The position numbers and the translations under genes are program-made. From assembly GCA_903906615.1 (NCBI GenBank), contig CAIVKT010000092.1, positions 1 through 6,581 on the forward strand: a stretch of DNA of 6,581 bases. Reading direction: 5' to 3'. The stretch is from an uncultured Bacteroidota bacterium. Lineage in GTDB: Bacteria > Bacteroidota > Bacteroidia > Chitinophagales > Chitinophagaceae. Shown here in pieces: positions 1-6,581 of the stretch (its first letter is position 1; the number at the start of each line of letters is the position of its first letter). Below the pieces are notes generated by a model. That model saw only the letters and a program-made list of their open reading frames with translations. It was not told the origin of the DNA and made no database searches.

Positions 1-990
1 CAGAAGCAGGGCTTTGTATTTTATATGGATGCGTTTATGCCGCCACAAAATAACGCCTGCGATCAGGGTAGCTACGCTATACAATAAGAGTATAACGCTT
101 TTTTTATCGCAGAGGTAATAAACGTGATCCTTGTACTTGCCGGGATAATACCTGCTGAGTAATACAATATGCGCGAGGTATTTGAGGATCTTGCCGAGGT
201 ACATATAAATACTGCCAAAGCCCGTTGCCCCGAAATGAGATACAGATGAATGGTAGGCGATCCGCAGCACAACAAAGTGAACGGCCAGGAACAGGAATGC
301 CGGAAGGGCGCAATAAAGTGCCGTTTTTTTAGCGGCTGCGGCCGGAACCAACCGAAGCACATAATGATAGTAAACAACCAACAGCAGAATGAATACAGGC
401 GTAAGCGCGAATATCTCTGTGGCATAGGTTGAGGCACAATAAATGATGCCGGCCATCCAGGCATAGCCAGCCCGCTGTGTAAGCAGGTACTTGCGTGCCA
501 GCAGCAGCACAGAAAAAAGCAAAATGCAGGCAAGCGGTATGTGGTAGGCAGGCTCCCACACTACGGCCTCGCTGATGTGCGGGCATATGGTGAACAGCAC
601 CATCGCTGTGAAAACAATTGGCTTGCTCTTTTGTATACCCGAGTCGGTGAGTATGCCCCCCAGCAAATTAAAGAGCAGCAATACATTGACCGCATGAAGC
701 GATACCATGAAGATGTGCCATAACAGCGGGTGCGCGCCAAAAGCAGTAAAGAGCAACCACGTAACAATGTTCACAAGCTGGAATAACGTGTGTACCCCCT
801 CTTCGGCATTTACGAATTGAAGAAAGCTGTTGTGCCTGAAGCTGTTCAAGCCATAGGGGAAGTCGCCTACAAAACCTGCCTTATATGCGGGCAGGTAGAG
901 CAGGAAGGTGAGCGCCCAGAAAAACAGGAAGATAAGCAGGTGCTGCCTCCTGCCATCAGGTATGTTTTTATTTAGTGGTTGTATTGCCAA
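1..990 (-). CDS. Polytopic GT-C-like membrane protein, paralogue 3, TTG start, C-terminus beyond window
   Basis: An uninterrupted frame of 330 codons runs to the left edge, so the C-terminal part is outside the window. Alignment to the two upstream genes is clear: LYLPAYKAGFVGDFP (31-45, D43 in loop 1), WHIFMVSLHAVNVLLLF (91-107), ICPHISEAVVWEPAYH (135-150, E141) and TEIFALTPV (191-199). No ATG or GTG lies between the in-frame stop at 1012-1014 and the conserved region. The TTG at 988-990 is the only usual start codon there. It gives an N-terminus (MAIQPLNKN, then a basic stretch) about as long as those of the paralogues, so I take it as the start; the next in-frame ATG (residue 95) falls inside the homologous region. 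The start lies 28 bp after the previous stop. This copy is more diverged after residue 150, where YHYLQ of the other two becomes YHIPL. Whether it carries the Trp-rich tail cannot be seen. It is not a pseudogene within the visible part. Confidence 0.82.
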   Translation of the reverse strand, partial: MAIQPLNKNIPDGRRQHLLIFLFFWALTFLLYLPAYKAGFVGDFPYGLNSFRHNSFLQFVNAEEGVHTLFQLVNIVTWLLFTAFGAHPLLWHIFMVSLHAVNVLLLFNLLGGILTDSGIQKSKPIVFTAMVLFTICPHISEAVVWEPAYHIPLACILLFSVLLLARKYLLTQRAGYAWMAGIIYCASTYATEIFALTPVFILLLVVYYHYVLRLVPAAAAKKTALYCALPAFLFLAVHFVVLRIAYHSSVSHFGATGFGSIYMYLGKILKYLAHIVLLSRYYPGKYKDHVYYLCDKKSVILLLYSVATLIAGVILWRHKRIHIKYKALLL

Positions 991-1018
991 AGTGTATGTG
1001 TTACAATGAACTCAGTGG

Positions 1019-1273
1019 TTAGTACTGGTCAATATTTTTTTTATTCCAGTCCACCGGTTTCCATTGATCTGCGGCGGAAAACAATAATAGATACTGGTCT
1101 GCGGGGCGTTTCAGAGTAAGCTCATACCAATGCCCGAGGTCTTTCATATCCAGCCTGTAAGCCTCATTCTCGTAACTGTGCGCGCCCAGGTAGTGGTACC
1201 ACCACCAGGTACCCCATTGGTTTAAAGTTACTTTGATCACGCTGTCATTGACCACGATCACATGTGCGCCATC
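1019..1273 (-). repeat. Duplicated 3' coding segment, copy B (C-terminal tail of paralogue 2)
   Basis: This segment encodes residues 480-563 and the stop, and is the counterpart of 2737-2991. Both copies end in NKKNxDQY and have identical blocks around NQWGTWWWY and DLGHWYELTL. In a sample of the N-terminal part (about residues 21-60) only about 14 of 40 positions match, so the tail is clearly the better conserved part. Confidence 0.8.
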
Positions 1274-2710
1274 TGTAGGGGAAGCCATATTGTACGAGGC
1301 TACTTCATACACATCATTGTTTACCTGTTTGTTAGTGTACAGGTTATGGGCCAGCTTGGTGATACTTACCGGCCGCGAGCCTACCATCAGCACGCCATTC
1401 ATATTCTCAGGCGGGTTCAGTAGAATGATCGTTTTATTGGTGGTGTCGGGCAAGTCATTTATCAGTCGCCTTGCAATATATGCCGACCGCTTCCAGTATA
1501 TATTTGTCTGTACTGTGCATAGAACAGAGGCCAGCGAGTAGAGGGTAAATATGATCAGGGCCATAGCGGTGCTACGTAGTGTAGACAGGAAGATAACGAT
1601 CATCCAGAAAATGAAAGGCATCATAAAATAGGTATACCTGTCGAACAGTACATACTGCATGCCCGAAAAGTCCTGTGGAATAATAAGGGCCATGCTGAAG
1701 AACGCCCATATAAAGAACAGGAAAGCCAGCTTTGCTTTTGCTGATGCGCTGCGGTAATTTTTAATGAACAGGCCGATGAACAGGGTAACAAGCGCATAGA
1801 ACAAAACTATGCCCTTGCCCGACTCGCAAAAAGCATATGCCATTGTTTTAAGTTCTAAAGGCATGTAGCGGCCAATGACGAGGATATGAAAGAGGTATTT
1901 TGCAGGTTTGGCCAGGTAGTTCAGCCACATGTGGGTGGTGAACACCACCCCGGTGTGGGCAATATAGGTATGTATCACCAGCCGCAATACAATGACATGG
2001 GCGATATACATCACTATCAATGGGAGGAAGAACCACTTAAATACCTTCGGGAGAATAGCCCTGTCGTAATGCAATACATAGCGGTAATACAAGCCCATCG
2101 TCAGGACCACCCATGGTGTGATATAAAACAGCTCCAGCGAATAGGTAGAAGGCAGGTACAGGAGGGCCGCCCATACCGCATACTTTGCCGACTGGCGATA
2201 ATGAAACTGCTGCACCCAATACATGATCAGCAGCAGGATGAGGAATGCCTGGAGGTAGTGGTAGCAAGGCTCGTGTACTATTACCTCTGTATTATACGGA
2301 GTGAAGCAATACAGCAGGATGCCGGCCAATGAAAGGATGCCGCCATTGCCGATACCTGAATCGCGGAACAACCGCTTGCCGATGATAAACAGCAGCAGGC
2401 AATTGACCGCATGAAGCGTAACATGCAGCAGGTGCCATGCCCACGGATTGATGCCGAATATTTTATATAAACCGTAAGTAACCAATTGGGTGAACTGGTA
2501 GAGGCTTGTGGAGTCGGGCCGGTTCACATAATCTGCAAAAGTGTAGTTGCGCAGGGTGTATAGCCAGCCGGGGAAGTCGCCTACCATGCCAGCCTTTGCA
2601 GCAGGCAGGTAAATGATAAAGGTAACAGCCCAGCACAGCCCGAAAACCCGCAAGTGGTTGTCTGTGAGCTTCTGCAAAAAAGCAGATCGTTTTGATAAGG
2701 CTGTATCCAT
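1019..2710 (-). CDS. Polytopic GT-C-like membrane protein, paralogue 2 (putative glycosyltransferase)
   Basis: A 563-aa paralogue of the preceding gene with the same architecture: about 10-12 membrane segments in residues 21-400, then an extramembrane domain of about 160 residues. Candidate active-site features are D45 in the first loop (GMVGDFPGW), WHLLHVTLHAVN (92-103), whose WH and LHxxN pattern is seen in TMTC-like GT-C proteins, TPYNTEVIVHEPCYHY (137-152, E142), SLELFYITPW (191-200) and FDRYTYFMMP (356-365). Its last 84 residues align without gaps to the last 84 of the upstream copy with 59 identities counted by eye. They include LNQWGTWWWY (496-505), DLGHWYELTLK (524-534) and the ending NKKNIDQY. 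It begins 26 bp after the upstream stop, consistent with one transcript. It probably acts on the periplasmic side with a lipid-linked sugar donor. The function is inferred from fold-level resemblance only; a non-enzymatic membrane protein is possible. Confidence 0.85.
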   Translation of the reverse strand: MDTALSKRSAFLQKLTDNHLRVFGLCWAVTFIIYLPAAKAGMVGDFPGWLYTLRNYTFADYVNRPDSTSLYQFTQLVTYGLYKIFGINPWAWHLLHVTLHAVNCLLLFIIGKRLFRDSGIGNGGILSLAGILLYCFTPYNTEVIVHEPCYHYLQAFLILLLIMYWVQQFHYRQSAKYAVWAALLYLPSTYSLELFYITPWVVLTMGLYYRYVLHYDRAILPKVFKWFFLPLIVMYIAHVIVLRLVIHTYIAHTGVVFTTHMWLNYLAKPAKYLFHILVIGRYMPLELKTMAYAFCESGKGIVLFYALVTLFIGLFIKNYRSASAKAKLAFLFFIWAFFSMALIIPQDFSGMQYVLFDRYTYFMMPFIFWMIVIFLSTLRSTAMALIIFTLYSLASVLCTVQTNIYWKRSAYIARRLINDLPDTTNKTIILLNPPENMNGVLMVGSRPVSITKLAHNLYTNKQVNNDVYEVASYNMASPTDGAHVIVVNDSVIKVTLNQWGTWWWYHYLGAHSYENEAYRLDMKDLGHWYELTLKRPADQYLLLFSAADQWKPVDWNKKNIDQY

Positions 2711-2726
2711 GTGCTGCGTGTGGTAA

Positions 2727-2734
2727 CAAAAGTA
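2727..2734 (-). promoter_or_regulatory. Possible Bacteroidota -7 element (TACTTTTG), weak
   Basis: The 26-bp gap before paralogue 2 contains TACTTTTG on the minus strand, an exact fit to the Bacteroidota -7 consensus TAnnTTTG. It ends 16 bp before the ATG, which would give a leader of only about 10 nt. I see no TTG-type -33 element at the usual spacing upstream. It could be a weak internal promoter or chance. Confidence 0.2.
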
Positions 2735-2736
2735 AA

Positions 2737-2991
2737 TTAATATTGGTCAGTATTCTTTTTATTAAGATCTACGGCTTTCAGTTTATCCCCGGCCTGGTAC
2801 AGCAGCAGGTAATTTGCCGCCGGGTGTTTTAACGTTAGTTCGTACCAATGCCCAAGGTCTACAAGGTTCAGCCGGTAGTCGGCATTCTGGTAACTGGTGC
2901 CGCCCTGCACACCATACCACCACCAGGTACCCCACTGGTTCAGCGTTACATGTATGGTGCTGTCATTAACTACTACTACATGCGCGCCGTC
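2737..2991 (-). repeat. Duplicated 3' coding segment, copy A (C-terminal tail of paralogue 1)
   Basis: This segment encodes residues 485-568 and the stop. It pairs without gaps with 1019-1273 in the next gene, with 59 of 84 residues identical by hand count. Positions 2915-2940 match 1197-1222 at 25 of 26 bases, partly because Trp has a single codon. It is a paralogous coding repeat, not a mobile element. Confidence 0.8.
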
Positions 2992-4443
2992 ATTTTCCGT
3001 GGTCATGTTGTAAGACAGTACATCATATACGGTATTGGTCAATGGACTGTCGGCAGTGGCATTGTATAACACCTTGAAGGAGCTTTTGGGGAAGGACTCT
3101 ACCATGGGTATGCCGTTGAGGCCCAGGGGCAGGTTGAGCATCAGTACCGTTTTGTTGCCCGCCGGTGGTACTGTATGCACCATGCCTGTAAGTATATCCT
3201 GCGATTGCCGCCAAAACCTGCTTTCATTGCGGGTGAGGTGTATGTTGCAGTAGCAATAGACCAAAAACACAGGGATAATGACCGCGGGTATACGGATGCG
3301 GGCGAGCAGCAGCAGGAACAGCAGGTAAAAGAAAGGCAGCAGGATATAGGCATAGCGGTCGTATATGACCAGGAACTCACTGGCAAACCACACCGGGCTT
3401 ACGATCACCGCGCAAAAGTGCAGCCATACCAAAATAAGCACAGCAGCCTTGCCATCCGGCTGGAAATGCCTGAACCTGAAAGCGATGTATATCCATAGCA
3501 GCGCCAGCAGCCCATAAAAAGCAGAAAGGCCTTTTACTGTTTCAAAAAACGCATATACACTTTGTCGTGTATTGTGTACAAAGAACCGCCCGAAGAAAAA
3601 TACATGGAAGATGTGCAGCGGCAATTTGCGGAGGTAATTGGTTGCAGGCTGCACAATATCGGGCCCCAGGTGCGCCGCATAGCAGCCGGTGATGGTATAC
3701 AGCAATACAATGTGGGCAATGAAGACCAGGAACAACGGCAGTATAAAATAGAGGGCAGCCTTACGGCACAGTGCGCGGTCGTAATGCAACACTTTGCGGT
3801 AATAGATCACGAGCGTTAAAACAAACCATGGGGTCACATAAAACAGCTCCAGCGAAAAGGCCGCTGCTATGTAAAGCAGCACAGCAAACCAGGCATACTT
3901 TATCTTTTGGCTATACAGGTATTGCTGCGCCCAGTATACGATGCCCAGCAGCATCAGCATAGCCTGCAGGTAATGGAAAGATGCCTTCCATACGATAACC
4001 TCCGAAATGTGCGGGCATATGCAGAACAGGAAAGCCGCGCCAAAGGCGATAATAGCGCCATTCTTTACGCCTGTATCTTTAAATATATTGCCTGCAACGG
4101 TATACACCAATGCGGCATTTGCGGCCTGCATAGTGATGAAGAGCAGCAGCCATATGGCAGGGTTGAGCCCCAGCAACCGGTACAGCAGGTAAGCGTTGAG
4201 CTGCGTGAACTGGTAGAGGCTGGGTATGTATTTCGTGATGTTGAGGTATTCCCATAGCGTGGAGGATGTGCCGGCCTTTACATCGCGTACCACATTGATC
4301 CAGGCAGCGCTGTCTAATACCCAGCCGGCCCTGCGGGCAGGCCAATACAGGCATAGCAATACGGCCCATAGAAACAGGAATACCCAAAGGGCCTTGTTCT
4401 TTTCGCGGCCTGCGCCCAGCATATATGTGTTGGCGGGGCTCAT
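2737..4443 (-). CDS. Polytopic GT-C-like membrane protein, paralogue 1 (putative glycosyltransferase)
   Basis: A 568-aa protein with about 10-12 membrane segments in residues 18-402 and a C-terminal extramembrane domain (about 403-568). The layout resembles the GT-C fold of PMT/TMTC-type enzymes, which use polyprenyl-phosphate sugars on the periplasmic face. Supporting signs are a short first loop with one acidic residue (D44 in GWVLDSAAW), CPHISEVIVWKASFHY (143-158, E148), SLELFYVTPW (197-206) and YDRYAYILLP (361-370), which resembles the RYxYxP block of TMTC-like proteins. The end of the C-terminal domain holds LNQWGTWWWYG (501-511) and DLGHWYELTLK (529-539), shared with the next gene. Compared with the other two copies it has lost the His of the LHAVN motif (QAAN at 106-109) and has LDSAAW instead of GDFP in loop 1. 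The start was chosen because its ATG overlaps the SGNH stop; M8 is an alternative. The paralogy is certain. Glycosyltransferase activity is inferred, and neither donor nor acceptor is known. Confidence 0.85.
   Translation of the reverse strand: MSPANTYMLGAGREKNKALWVFLFLWAVLLCLYWPARRAGWVLDSAAWINVVRDVKAGTSSTLWEYLNITKYIPSLYQFTQLNAYLLYRLLGLNPAIWLLLFITMQAANAALVYTVAGNIFKDTGVKNGAIIAFGAAFLFCICPHISEVIVWKASFHYLQAMLMLLGIVYWAQQYLYSQKIKYAWFAVLLYIAAAFSLELFYVTPWFVLTLVIYYRKVLHYDRALCRKAALYFILPLFLVFIAHIVLLYTITGCYAAHLGPDIVQPATNYLRKLPLHIFHVFFFGRFFVHNTRQSVYAFFETVKGLSAFYGLLALLWIYIAFRFRHFQPDGKAAVLILVWLHFCAVIVSPVWFASEFLVIYDRYAYILLPFFYLLFLLLLARIRIPAVIIPVFLVYCYCNIHLTRNESRFWRQSQDILTGMVHTVPPAGNKTVLMLNLPLGLNGIPMVESFPKSSFKVLYNATADSPLTNTVYDVLSYNMTTENDGAHVVVVNDSTIHVTLNQWGTWWWYGVQGGTSYQNADYRLNLVDLGHWYELTLKHPAANYLLLYQAGDKLKAVDLNKKNTDQY
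4440..4443 (-). other. ATGA stop/start overlap between SGNH gene and GT-C paralogue 1
   Basis: The plus strand reads tcat here, so the minus strand reads ATGA. The TGA ends the SGNH gene and the ATG opens the first GT-C-like gene. Such overlaps usually mean translational coupling, which ties expression of the glycosyltransferase-like protein to that of the acylation partner. No Shine-Dalgarno-like sequence stands before it, as is usual in Bacteroidota. Confidence 0.8.
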
Positions 4444-5501
4444 GGCTTATGTATAGTTGCGGTATCCGCAGATGTTTTTTTATTCCGCATAGCGCCAAGT
4501 GCTAATTGATCGCTCACTATGCTGGCCCATATGCGCTCTCCTTCCATATTCCAGTGCGTGTCGCCATGATAGTAAAGCACATCAGTTGTGTTTTTGAAAG
4601 TGGTGTAGGCATCTATGGTGGCTATTCGCAGCTTGGGGTTGTTGTATAGCCTCGGTATAAGCCCGTTATAGCCTGCGGGCTGCATAATGGTGGCGCAGTT
4701 GGGTATCACGGCCAGGTACACTTCATCAAAGCCTGCTGCCATTAAATGGTCGTATACTTTATTGACCGTATCGGCCAGGCGGTCTATATCTTCATCCGGT
4801 ATCGGTATATACGAGCTTGCGGTGCTTGTCCGGGATACGGTCGTTTTCAGGAACAGGAATTGCCTGTCATCTGATATGACCACATCGCCGGATGCCCTGT
4901 TGAATAAATAATAGTTGAGCGCAGCCTTGGTCTCAAACATAGGCATGATGAAGTTGTAGTTAAACAGGTTGCATTGCAGGTTTTGGTTGATGAGCGGGTT
5001 GAACAGGCCTTTTAGCTCAAACAAAGCGGCGTAGCGGTTGCGTGGTAGTGTATCCTTTACATTATTCATGATACGGCTGTCTTTAAAAACATCCCGCAGC
5101 ATACGTTCACTTATTTCCAGGATCAGCACATTTCGTTTTGTGCTGTCGAGGTGATACCGCATAGGCAGGTCCCTGTTGAAGTAATAGAAGTCAGCTATTG
5201 ATGGGAAGTCAGTTTTTTTAACTGTCCAGCTATAGCTGTCCCCATAGAGGTACAGGTCTGTATTTTTCGGGCCGGTATGATCCCTGGTTGGGGGGATGTT
5301 TACCGGCGCATTCCGGAATACAGGCACAAAATCAAGGTAAGACAAGCTGATGAGATCGCCGTGGAGGCATTGGTAAGACCCCCACCAGGTGTTTACATCG
5401 CGGTGGTCCACCACATATTGCATGGCCACGCGAGATGTGGAGGCCCACAACAAAAAGAGGCCGAACAGGATGAAAAAATCGCGGAATATCTTTTTCATCA
5501 T
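4440..5501 (-). CDS. Membrane-anchored SGNH-fold protein, AlgJ/AlgX-like, partner of the MBOAT protein
   Basis: A 353-aa protein with one N-terminal hydrophobic segment (about residues 8-21, after the basic start MMKKIFRD), so it is probably anchored in the inner membrane with the rest in the periplasm. Two blocks mark the SGNH fold of the AlgJ/AlgX/DHHW group. LYLYGDSYSW (84-92) carries the likely nucleophile S89 (codon 5235-5237). GDTHWNMEG (313-321) carries D314 and H316 of the triad. YLAVIPN (262-268) resembles the core strand before the third block. In AlgJ and AlgX this fold transfers or hydrolyses acetyl on the polymer, and the pairing with an MBOAT gene 3 bp upstream argues for that role here. 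Residues about 140-230 are variable and probably form an insertion. I see no C-terminal carbohydrate-binding module, unlike AlgX. A second Met follows directly at residue 2. The gene's stop overlaps the next start in an ATGA. Transferase versus esterase activity cannot be decided from sequence. Confidence 0.88.
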   Translation of the reverse strand: MMKKIFRDFFILFGLFLLWASTSRVAMQYVVDHRDVNTWWGSYQCLHGDLISLSYLDFVPVFRNAPVNIPPTRDHTGPKNTDLYLYGDSYSWTVKKTDFPSIADFYYFNRDLPMRYHLDSTKRNVLILEISERMLRDVFKDSRIMNNVKDTLPRNRYAALFELKGLFNPLINQNLQCNLFNYNFIMPMFETKAALNYYLFNRASGDVVISDDRQFLFLKTTVSRTSTASSYIPIPDEDIDRLADTVNKVYDHLMAAGFDEVYLAVIPNCATIMQPAGYNGLIPRLYNNPKLRIATIDAYTTFKNTTDVLYYHGDTHWNMEGERIWASIVSDQLALGAMRNKKTSADTATIHKP

Positions 5502-5507
5502 GCTTTA
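5499..5507 (-). other. Tight MBOAT/SGNH junction (3-bp gap)
   Basis: The MBOAT stop TAA (5505-5507) and the SGNH ATG (5499-5501) are separated by three bases, and a second ATG follows at once (5496-5498). Ribosomes ending the acyltransferase could reinitiate directly on its periplasmic partner. This fits co-production of a two-part O-acylation machine. Confidence 0.75.
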
Positions 5508-6581
5508 GAATTGGAAGTAGATGAATTGATTTTCGACGAATACCCCAAGGTAATAACAAACGATGACCATAAAGGCCACAAACAAATAGAACACCTTGTT
5601 GTTGCTGATGAGGAACGTGGGCATGTATTTTTCGCGATACATCATTACCGCGATCATCAATACAGCGAAGGCGATCTCGGTACGGTTGAGCCCGATGTAA
5701 TTAGAGCCTGCCCTGAAGGCAAATATCTGCCTGATGTAATCGCAGGCCATATGTATATTCTCTGAGCGGAAGAATATCCACAGAAAAGTGACCAGTAAAA
5801 AGGTGACCACAACTGATGCCGCTGTATATAATTTGTTTTTGGCCCGCGCAGGCAGCTTACGGGTGAGTATAATGACGAGCAGCCCGTGCAGCAGCCCCCA
5901 GATGACAAATGTCCAGTTGGCGCCGTGCCAAAGGCCGCTAAGCAGAAATACCACCAGCACATTGAATTTACGCCGCCATTCGCCCTTCCTGTTGCCGCCC
6001 ATGGGAATGTAGAGGTAATCCCTGAACCAGCTGGAAAGGGATATATGCCACCTCGACCAGAAATCGGCCATGCCTGTAGCCAGGTAGGGTTGCTTAAAAT
6101 TCTCCATGAGCTTTATGTTCATCACCCGTGCCGCACCCAGCGCTATATCTGAGTAGCCGGAAAAGTCGCAGTAGATCTGGAAGGAATAAAACACAGCCCC
6201 AGCGAATAATGCCAGTGATGAGGTTTCGATGGTATGCCCGTAGGTGCGCTCTACGATCATGGCCAGCCTGTCGGCTATTACTGCTTTTTTGAAGAAGCCC
6301 CACAACATGCGGGCAAGGCCCTCTTTCACATTATCCCAGTTGTATGGTCGGAATTCTTTGAGCTGGGGCAGCACGTTCTGTGGCCGTTCTATAGGCCCGG
6401 CTACCAGTTGTGGGTAGAACATCACATACAGGGCATATACCACGAAATTACGCTCGGCCGGTTGGTTCTTTCTATACACCTCTATAGTATAGCTCATAGC
6501 CTGGAAGGTATGGAACGACAAGCCTATGGGAAGGACCATCTGCAGCAGGGGCAGCGAGAGCGGTTTGCCAAAGAAGTGCGC
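5505..6581 (-). CDS. MBOAT-family membrane O-acyltransferase (AlgI-like), N-terminus beyond window
   Basis: Polytopic inner-membrane acyltransferase of the AlgI/DltB/PatA type, a family that passes an acyl group (usually acetyl) across the membrane for O-acylation of exported glycans. The frame is open to the right edge, so 358 residues are visible. The Met codon at 6539 is internal: the upstream residues (AHFFGKPLSLPLLQ) run straight into the family motif LPIGLSFHTFQ. About 100-130 N-terminal residues are probably missing, judged from the usual 460-500 aa length. In visible-fragment numbering the hallmarks are AGPIERP (61-67), DFSGYSDIA (139-147), RWHISLSSWFRDYLYIPMGG (177-196) and SGLWHGANW (215-223). 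The invariant catalytic His is H219 (codon 5925-5927), and a second His, H232, follows in the next helix. The C-terminus NQFIYFQF is typical of the family. The stop is followed after 3 bp by the SGNH gene, the usual partner. The acyl donor and the glycan acceptor cannot be read from the sequence. The family call is secure; the AlgI-like role is inferred from the neighbour. Confidence 0.95.
   Translation of the reverse strand, partial: AHFFGKPLSLPLLQMVLPIGLSFHTFQAMSYTIEVYRKNQPAERNFVVYALYVMFYPQLVAGPIERPQNVLPQLKEFRPYNWDNVKEGLARMLWGFFKKAVIADRLAMIVERTYGHTIETSSLALFAGAVFYSFQIYCDFSGYSDIALGAARVMNIKLMENFKQPYLATGMADFWSRWHISLSSWFRDYLYIPMGGNRKGEWRRKFNVLVVFLLSGLWHGANWTFVIWGLLHGLLVIILTRKLPARAKNKLYTAASVVVTFLLVTFLWIFFRSENIHMACDYIRQIFAFRAGSNYIGLNRTEIAFAVLMIAVMMYREKYMPTFLISNNKVFYLFVAFMVIVCYYLGVFVENQFIYFQF

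Noticed and set aside
72..533. A 153-codon minus-strand frame with many Cys and Trp residues
   Set aside because: It is a shifted shadow of paralogue 3, whose own frame is open through this region and aligns with paralogues 1 and 2.
1..990. Paralogue 3 as a pseudogene because it lacks an ATG start
   Set aside because: The frame has no stop over 330 codons, key motifs are intact, and the TTG gives a sensible N-terminus; only the window edge truncates it.
982..993. TACACTTTG on the minus strand at the start of paralogue 3 as a -7 promoter element
   Set aside because: The spacing is TAnnnTTTG rather than TAnnTTTG, it overlaps the TTG start codon, and no -33 element is visible.
1886..2332. A 148-codon plus-strand frame
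   Set aside because: It is antisense to paralogue 2 and rich in His, Gln and Tyr, as expected from the complement of membrane-protein codons.
1197..2940. A 26-bp near-perfect direct repeat (1197-1222 and 2915-2940) as a possible recombination or attachment site
   Set aside because: Both copies encode the same motif NQWGTWWWY in homologous genes, and Trp has only one codon, so protein conservation explains the match.
5277..5765. A 162-codon plus-strand frame across the MBOAT/SGNH junction
   Set aside because: It lies antisense to two genes with clear family motifs and its product is charged and low in recognisable structure; it is a shadow.
1..6581. CRISPR arrays, tRNA or rRNA genes, transposases, rho-independent terminators
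   Set aside because: No regularly spaced short repeats, RNA-gene signatures, transposase motifs or stem-loop plus T-run were seen; nearly all bases are coding and the gaps are 3, 26 and 28 bp.

Overview
The window looks like a piece of a Bacteroidota chromosome, possibly of the Chitinophagaceae type. The reasons are mid-range GC, no recognisable Shine-Dalgarno sequences before the starts, a TAnnTTTG-like element in one intergenic gap, and an MBOAT/SGNH pair of the kind common in that phylum. This assignment is inference from style, not from a marker gene. Every gene I can support lies on the minus strand, so transcription runs from the right edge to the left edge. The coding density is nearly complete, and no stretch longer than 30 bases lacks a gene.

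In transcription order the genes are: (1) an MBOAT-family O-acyltransferase whose N-terminus lies beyond the right edge (6581-5505); (2) a membrane-anchored SGNH-fold protein of the AlgJ/AlgX type (5501-4440); (3) a 568-aa polytopic membrane protein that looks like a GT-C glycosyltransferase (4443-2737); (4) a 563-aa paralogue of it (2710-1019); and (5) a third, more diverged paralogue that starts at a TTG codon and runs off the left edge (990-1). The junctions are 3 bp, a 4-bp ATGA overlap, 26 bp and 28 bp, so this is very probably one operon.

The first two genes form the classic pair for O-acetylating an exported polysaccharide. The MBOAT protein moves an acyl group across the inner membrane, and the SGNH protein places it on, or removes it from, the glycan in the periplasm. 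The three GT-C-like proteins would then use polyprenyl-linked sugars to build or decorate the same glycan, or its lipid or protein carrier, on the periplasmic face. Their repertoire is unusual: three tandem copies, two of which share a strongly conserved C-terminal extramembrane domain rich in Trp and Tyr that I cannot assign to a known family. The most interesting idea here is that the window is part of a surface-glycan modification cassette combining O-acylation with a locally expanded GT-C family.
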